Below are positions 60,715 to 64,000 of a DNA stretch of 64,000 bases, piece by piece. The stretch comes from Winogradskya consettensis (GTDB lineage: Bacteria > Actinomycetota > Actinomycetes > Mycobacteriales > Micromonosporaceae): the NCBI RefSeq assembly GCF_018332715.1, contig NZ_BOQP01000030.1, positions 186,001-250,000 on the forward strand. The letters are read 5' to 3'. A model generated the notes under the pieces. That model had not been told where the DNA came from. It saw only the letters and a list, made by a program, of their open reading frames with translations, and made no database searches. The first letter of the stretch is position 1, and each line of letters opens with the position of its first letter. The translations under genes were made by a program, and so were the position numbers.

Positions 60715-62310
60715 ATGGGCCGTATGGTTGCGCTGCGTACTCCTGTTCTCATAGTCGGTGCCGGCGTGGCCGGTTCGGTGCTCGCGCTCGAGCTCGCTCA
60801 TCACGGGGTGGCGAGCACGGTGGTCGAGCGGGCGTCCCGGCCCGCGCCGCACCGCGAACTCAATCTGGTCAGCGGCCGCAGCATGGAGCTGCTGCGGCGG
60901 CTGGGGCTGGCCGGGGACATCCGCCGGCACAGCATCGACCCGGACTGCACCGCCGAGGTGGTTTGGCTGCGCGGGCTGGAACAGCCACCCGTGCTGATGT
61001 CGACGCTGCCGTCGGTCAACCAGCTGCGGACCGCGTACGAAGCCGTCACGGACGGAACCGCGCCGATCGAGCCGTACGTGCTGTTACCGGCTGCGGAGCT
61101 GACCGGGCGGCTGCGCGACGCCGTCCGCGAGCATCCCCTCATCGATCTGCGGGAGGGCTGGACCTTCACGGATCTGCGACCGGAGCAGGGCGGAGCGGTG
61201 GCCGTCCTGGTGGAAGCGGGTACGGGTGACCGGCACGTGGTCCAGGCGACCTATCTGGCCGGGTGCGACGGCGCGCAGAGCACGGTGCGGCGCTGTGTCG
61301 GTGTCGCGATGGAACACCTGGCCGCCCCCGTCCACCACTACACCGTCTACTTCCGCATCGACGGGATGGCGGGGCCGTCTGCGTCCCCGCTGACCATCAT
61401 CACGGCGGGGCTGACCCTGACCTGGCGCCACGACGAGGATCTGTGGATCGGCCATCTGCCGCTGCCCGCCGACGAGGTGACGATGGTCGACCCGATGGCG
61501 ATGCTGAAGGGACGGCTGGGCGCGGTGGCGGACACGGCGGAGATCGTCGGGGTCACCCAGTCGGAGGAGGCGTTGCGGGTCGCCACGGCGTACCGGTGCG
61601 GACCGGTCTTCCTCGCGGGTGAGGCCGCCCACCGGTTCCGCCCACCAGGTGATGCCGTGGACACGTGCGTGGGTGACGCGGTCGACCTGGGCTGGAAACT
61701 CGCCGCCACGGTCAACGGCTGGGGCGGGCCCGCGCTGCTCGGCAGTTACGAGGACGAACGCCGCCGGCGGGCGCTGATCGACCGGGAGCTGGCGGCGCGG
61801 GCACTGGAGACGCGGAGCCGGTTCGGCCGGTTGACGGCCGCCGGTGCGAGCCGTGAGGTCCTCGCCGGGGTGCTCGGTCAGGAGCCACCCCAGCTGGATC
61901 TGAACGGCACGGCGTCGGGTGAAGGTGCGGGCAGTTCCGGCGTGGTCTGGCAGGAGACCGGAGCACCCGCGGCCGGGCAGGTGACCACCGCGCCGGGTGC
62001 CCGGCCGCCGGCACTGCGGATGGCCGACGGCGGCCAGCTCTTCGACCGGCTCGGCCCGCAGTTCACCCTGGTCGACCTCACGGACAAGGCGGACGGTACG
62101 CCGCTCGTGGCCGCCGCCACCGCCCGCGGCATCCCGATGAAGCACCTCACGATCACCGAGGCCGTGGTGCGGGCCCGCTGGGAGAGCGGTCTCGTGCTGG
62201 TGCGCCCCGACCAGCACGTGGCGTGGCGCTCCGGTGCCGTACCCACCGACTGGGAGGCCGTGCTGGACGTGGTCACGGGTCGCGCCGGTCAGGAACACGT
62301 GAACACGTGA
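60715..62310 (+). CDS. FAD-dependent aromatic hydroxylase
   Basis: 531 aa (ATG 60715; a second ATG three codons in). Class A flavin monooxygenase of the MhpA/PgaE size class: VLIVGAGVAGSVLALEL, AGCDGAQSTVRRCVG, and a GD-like motif LAGEAAHRFRPPGDAVD in which the usual GDAAH reads GEAAH and the following NxG turn is altered. A C-terminal thioredoxin-like domain (FTLVDLTDKADGTPL ... LVLVRPDQHVAWRSG) is present. It could hydroxylate a cluster intermediate. Its stop codon lies inside the palindrome at 62296-62309. Confidence 0.86.
   Translation: MGRMVALRTPVLIVGAGVAGSVLALELAHHGVASTVVERASRPAPHRELNLVSGRSMELLRRLGLAGDIRRHSIDPDCTAEVVWLRGLEQPPVLMSTLPSVNQLRTAYEAVTDGTAPIEPYVLLPAAELTGRLRDAVREHPLIDLREGWTFTDLRPEQGGAVAVLVEAGTGDRHVVQATYLAGCDGAQSTVRRCVGVAMEHLAAPVHHYTVYFRIDGMAGPSASPLTIITAGLTLTWRHDEDLWIGHLPLPADEVTMVDPMAMLKGRLGAVADTAEIVGVTQSEEALRVATAYRCGPVFLAGEAAHRFRPPGDAVDTCVGDAVDLGWKLAATVNGWGGPALLGSYEDERRRRALIDRELAARALETRSRFGRLTAAGASREVLAGVLGQEPPQLDLNGTASGEGAGSSGVVWQETGAPAAGQVTTAPGARPPALRMADGGQLFDRLGPQFTLVDLTDKADGTPLVAAATARGIPMKHLTITEAVVRARWESGLVLVRPDQHVAWRSGAVPTDWEAVLDVVTGRAGQEHVNT
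62296..62309. promoter_or_regulatory. Inverted repeat CACGTGAACACGTG (first copy)
   Basis: Two CACGTG boxes separated by AA overlap the 3' end of the monooxygenase gene and lie 69 bp before the ATG of the first paralogue. The same element occurs at nearly the same distance before the second paralogue, so it is a likely shared operator. Confidence 0.6.
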
Positions 62311-62378
62311 TGTCGATGCGACCCGGCGACGGCAACGCTCTACATCGGATCACGTCGAACCGAAAAGGACTCACGCCG

Positions 62379-63089
62379 ATGTCATCGATGATCATGCAGG
62401 GCCTCCGGCACACCGTCACCGGCGACTGGCACACCCGGCTCTCGGGCAACACCTCCCCGCGCCGCAACCACTGGCAGACCAAGGTCACCTACTTCCGCGC
62501 CGCCGACGAACTCCTGGCCGCGCTACCGGCCACACCACTCAGCTGGAAGAGCATCGTCGCCGCGGCCCGGCCGTACGGCTGCCGCAGCACCTTCTACGAG
62601 GTAGCCGGCTCCCACGCCCGCCACCGCATGGTCGACGACCTCATCGCCGACGGCCGCCCCGACTCCGTCCAGCTCGCCTGGTGCTACCTGCGCACCGACC
62701 CGGTGGAGCAGCTGCTCGACGAGACGAAGGTCTGGTCGTACTGGCCGTACCGTCAGCAGCTTCTCGCCCGCCTGCAGTCGCCGTCGCCGTCGCAGTCGCC
62801 GTCCCGGTCGCTGTCGCAGTCGCAGTCGCAGTCCCGGTCCTTGTCGATGTCGCCGTCGCTGTCGCTGTCGCTGTCGCCGTCGCTCACGCCGGAGCAGATG
62901 GCCGCGGCCCTGACCGAGTCGGTGCTCGCCTGGGCCCGGCAGAACGAGGCGCTCGCGGCGTCGGTGAACCACAGCCCGCCCGCCTGCGCCGTCGAGGACC
63001 TCACCGTCATCCACCAGGGCCGGCTCGCCGCCGTCCGCGCCGGCGCGCAGCTCTGCGACGTGCTGAGTTCCGCGATGGTGGCGAACTGA
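62379..63089 (+). CDS. Uncharacterised HTH-like protein, first of two paralogues
   Basis: 236 aa from ATG 62379 with AAAAGGA 9 bases upstream. Residues of about 50-75 (WKSIVAAARPYGCRSTFYEV) look like a TetR-type recognition helix region, where GxSRSTFY is common. Next is GSHARHRMVDDLIADGRPDS and LDETKVWSYWPYRQQLL, nearly identical in the second copy. A Ser-rich insertion of about 37 residues (SPSPSQSPSRSLSQSQSQ and so on), absent from the paralogue, comes from a hexanucleotide repeat. The C-terminus (VEDLTVIHQGRLAAVRAGAQL) is shared. I have seen such proteins only as hypotheticals; a regulatory role is a guess. Confidence 0.72.
   Translation: MSSMIMQGLRHTVTGDWHTRLSGNTSPRRNHWQTKVTYFRAADELLAALPATPLSWKSIVAAARPYGCRSTFYEVAGSHARHRMVDDLIADGRPDSVQLAWCYLRTDPVEQLLDETKVWSYWPYRQQLLARLQSPSPSQSPSRSLSQSQSQSRSLSMSPSLSLSLSPSLTPEQMAAALTESVLAWARQNEALAASVNHSPPACAVEDLTVIHQGRLAAVRAGAQLCDVLSSAMVAN
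62775..62884. repeat. Hexanucleotide microsatellite-like tract inside the first paralogue
   Basis: About 110 bases of TCGCCG, TCGCAG and TCGCTG units encode alternating Ser-Pro, Ser-Gln and Ser-Leu. The tract is in frame and absent from the neighbouring paralogue, pointing to recent slippage expansion. Confidence 0.9.
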
Positions 63090-63183
63090 ACTCCGCGAGG
63101 GTGGGGACCTGAGCGCCGCGATGGTAGCGAACTGAACTCCGCGATGGCGGGGACCCGAACTCCGCGATGGTGGCGAACTGACG
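63069..63183. repeat. Five 23-bp tandem repeats
   Basis: Units start at 63069, 63092, 63115, 63138 and 63161 with the consensus TCCGCGATGGTGGCGAACTGAAC. The first unit contains the stop codon of the first paralogue and supplies its last residues. The array fills most of the gap before the second paralogue's palindrome. Confidence 0.9.
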
Positions 63184-63186
63184 GAG

Positions 63187-63204
63187 ATCACGTGAACACG
63201 TGAT
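63187..63204. promoter_or_regulatory. Inverted repeat ATCACGTGAACACGTGAT (second copy)
   Basis: Perfect 8-bp arms ATCACGTG / CACGTGAT with an AA centre, 68 bp before the second paralogue's ATG. It matches the element at 62296 upstream of the first paralogue. Confidence 0.65.
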
Positions 63205-63272
63205 GCCCCGTCCCGGCGGTGCGAGCCACGCTCGACATCGGAGACAAGCCGACCCGAAAGGGGCCCCAGCCG

Positions 63273-63887
63273 ATGTCCACGACCATCACCCACGAACTGC
63301 GGCACACTGTCACCGCCGGCTGGCTCCTCAGGCTCTCGGGCAACAAGTCCCCGCGCCGCAACCACTGGCAGACGAAAATCATCTACTTCCGCGCGGCGGC
63401 GGAGCTCCTGGTCACCCGCCCCGGCGCACCGCTGACCTGGAAGAGCATCGTCGCCGCAGCCCGGCCGCACGGCTGCCGCAGCACCTTCTACGAGGTGGCC
63501 GGCTCCCACGCCCGCCACCGCATGGTCGACGACCTGATCGCCGACGGCCGCCCCGACTCCGTCCAGCTCGCCCTGCGCTACCTTCGCACCGACCCGGTCG
63601 AGCAGCTGCTCGACGAAACCAAGGTCTGGTCCTACTGGCCCCACCGCCAGCAACTCCTCGCGTACTACGCAGCCCACGACCTCCCACCCGCCGCGATGGC
63701 CACCGCCCTCACCGACACGGTCGCCACCTGGGGCCGCCAGAACGAAGCCCTCGCCGCCGCCGTCAGCCACACCCCACCCGCCGGCGCCGTCGAGGACCTC
63801 ACCATCCTCCACCAGGGCCGCCTGGCCGCCGTCCGCGCCGCCGCCCAACTCTCCGACGTCCTGCGCCACTCCTCAGGGGCGCGCTGA
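63273..63887 (+). CDS. Uncharacterised HTH-like protein, second paralogue
   Basis: 204 aa from ATG 63273 (AAAGGGG upstream). It shares most residues with the preceding protein: RLSGNKSPRRNHWQTKIIYF, WKSIVAAARPHGCRSTFYEV, HRMVDDLIADGRPDSVQLA, LDETKVWSYWPHRQQLL. It carries a normal segment (YYAAHDLPPAAMATALTD) where the first copy has the Ser-rich expansion, so this copy shows the ancestral layout. Function is unknown; the TetR-like recognition-helix pattern suggests DNA binding. Confidence 0.75.
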   Translation: MSTTITHELRHTVTAGWLLRLSGNKSPRRNHWQTKIIYFRAAAELLVTRPGAPLTWKSIVAAARPHGCRSTFYEVAGSHARHRMVDDLIADGRPDSVQLALRYLRTDPVEQLLDETKVWSYWPHRQQLLAYYAAHDLPPAAMATALTDTVATWGRQNEALAAAVSHTPPAGAVEDLTILHQGRLAAVRAAAQLSDVLRHSSGAR

Positions 63888-64000
63888 CCAGCCATTTCAG
63901 CACAATTGGCCGGCAGTGCGGGGCGGACCCGGCACCCGGGAGCGGAGGCGGCCGCCCCGGGCGCCGGGCCACTCACCCTCCCCGCCCACGCACCCTGCCG
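63888..64000. other. Window end, no gene seen
   Basis: The last 113 bases are very GC-rich with a run of CCGGGCGCCGGGCC-type sequence. No reading frame here is convincing. Confidence 0.5.

Noticed and set aside
62523..63869. A leftward frame coding Asp/Ser/Gly-rich repeats (DSDSDG-like), resembling a calcium-binding or adhesin protein
   Set aside because: It is the complement of the Ser-rich hexamer tract in the rightward paralogue, whose core is conserved between two copies. The leftward frame is a by-product.

Overview
The window is high-GC DNA with dense, often overlapping genes, frequent GTG starts, -10 boxes of the TAGCGT kind and several apparently leaderless genes. Together with LAL/LuxR regulators, DivIVA-like coiled-coil proteins, twin-arginine secreted hydrolases and EACC1-type conflict genes, this points to a filamentous actinobacterium. 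A member of the Micromonosporaceae such as Actinoplanes is my best guess (inference only). I saw no rRNA, tRNA, CRISPR array, insertion sequence or phage gene.

Layout. 1-6.3 kb: 3' end of a secreted lipase, a sigma-factor-like protein, a leftward four-gene unit (58-aa protein, DUF5994 protein, GT4 glycosyltransferase and its usual six-hairpin partner), and an S33 peptidase. 6.3-10.8 kb: two membrane proteins (the second ABA4-like), a striking 15-bp-period repeat/operator array, a NarL-type histidine kinase and response regulator, and a hypothetical protein. 10.8-15.3 kb: a haloperoxidase relic, a membrane protein, a GH87-like secreted beta-helix enzyme and a secreted discoidin-type protein. 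15.3-19.4 kb: an aldo/keto reductase under a MerR-type promoter, a YtcJ-like amidohydrolase, a coiled-coil protein and a small membrane protein. 19.5-26.2 kb: a GH30 enzyme with an internal deletion, two tandem DUF4874/DUF4832 secreted proteins, a Pr6Pr membrane protein and a CE4 deacetylase. 26.5-35.7 kb: a leftward set of a secreted sugar dehydrogenase with PKD and four PA14 domains, two GT2 enzymes and a polytopic GT39-like protein. 36-40 kb: a decayed FAD oxidase, an FCD-type GntR regulator, a TetX-like monooxygenase and a serine hydrolase.

40.1-44.9 kb holds the most unusual system. A leftward three-gene operon encodes an EACC1 protein, a 1015-residue caspase / transmembrane / binding-protein-like / VWA fusion, and a solute-binding lipoprotein. 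It looks like a membrane-spanning sensor coupled to a cytoplasmic caspase-like protease, i.e. a candidate immune or cell-death module.

45-49.6 kb: a metallo-beta-lactamase fold protein, a LAL-type ATPase without its DNA-binding domain, an RDD membrane protein and a sigma-like hypothetical protein. 50-62.3 kb: a compact biosynthetic cluster. GriI-like and GriH-like enzymes should make 3-amino-4-hydroxybenzoate from aspartate semialdehyde and a triose phosphate. They are translationally coupled to an amidohydrolase-fold protein and a phenylacetate-CoA-ligase-like activating enzyme, followed by a salicylate-hydroxylase-like monooxygenase and a dihydroxybenzoate-dehydrogenase-like SDR. Two LuxR regulators and a second FAD monooxygenase flank it. 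62.3-63.9 kb: two tandem paralogues of an uncharacterised HTH-like family, each with the same palindrome about 70 bp upstream.

In-frame and intergenic tandem duplications (15, 16, 20, 23, 33, 36 and 69 bp) recur throughout and are a signature of this stretch.
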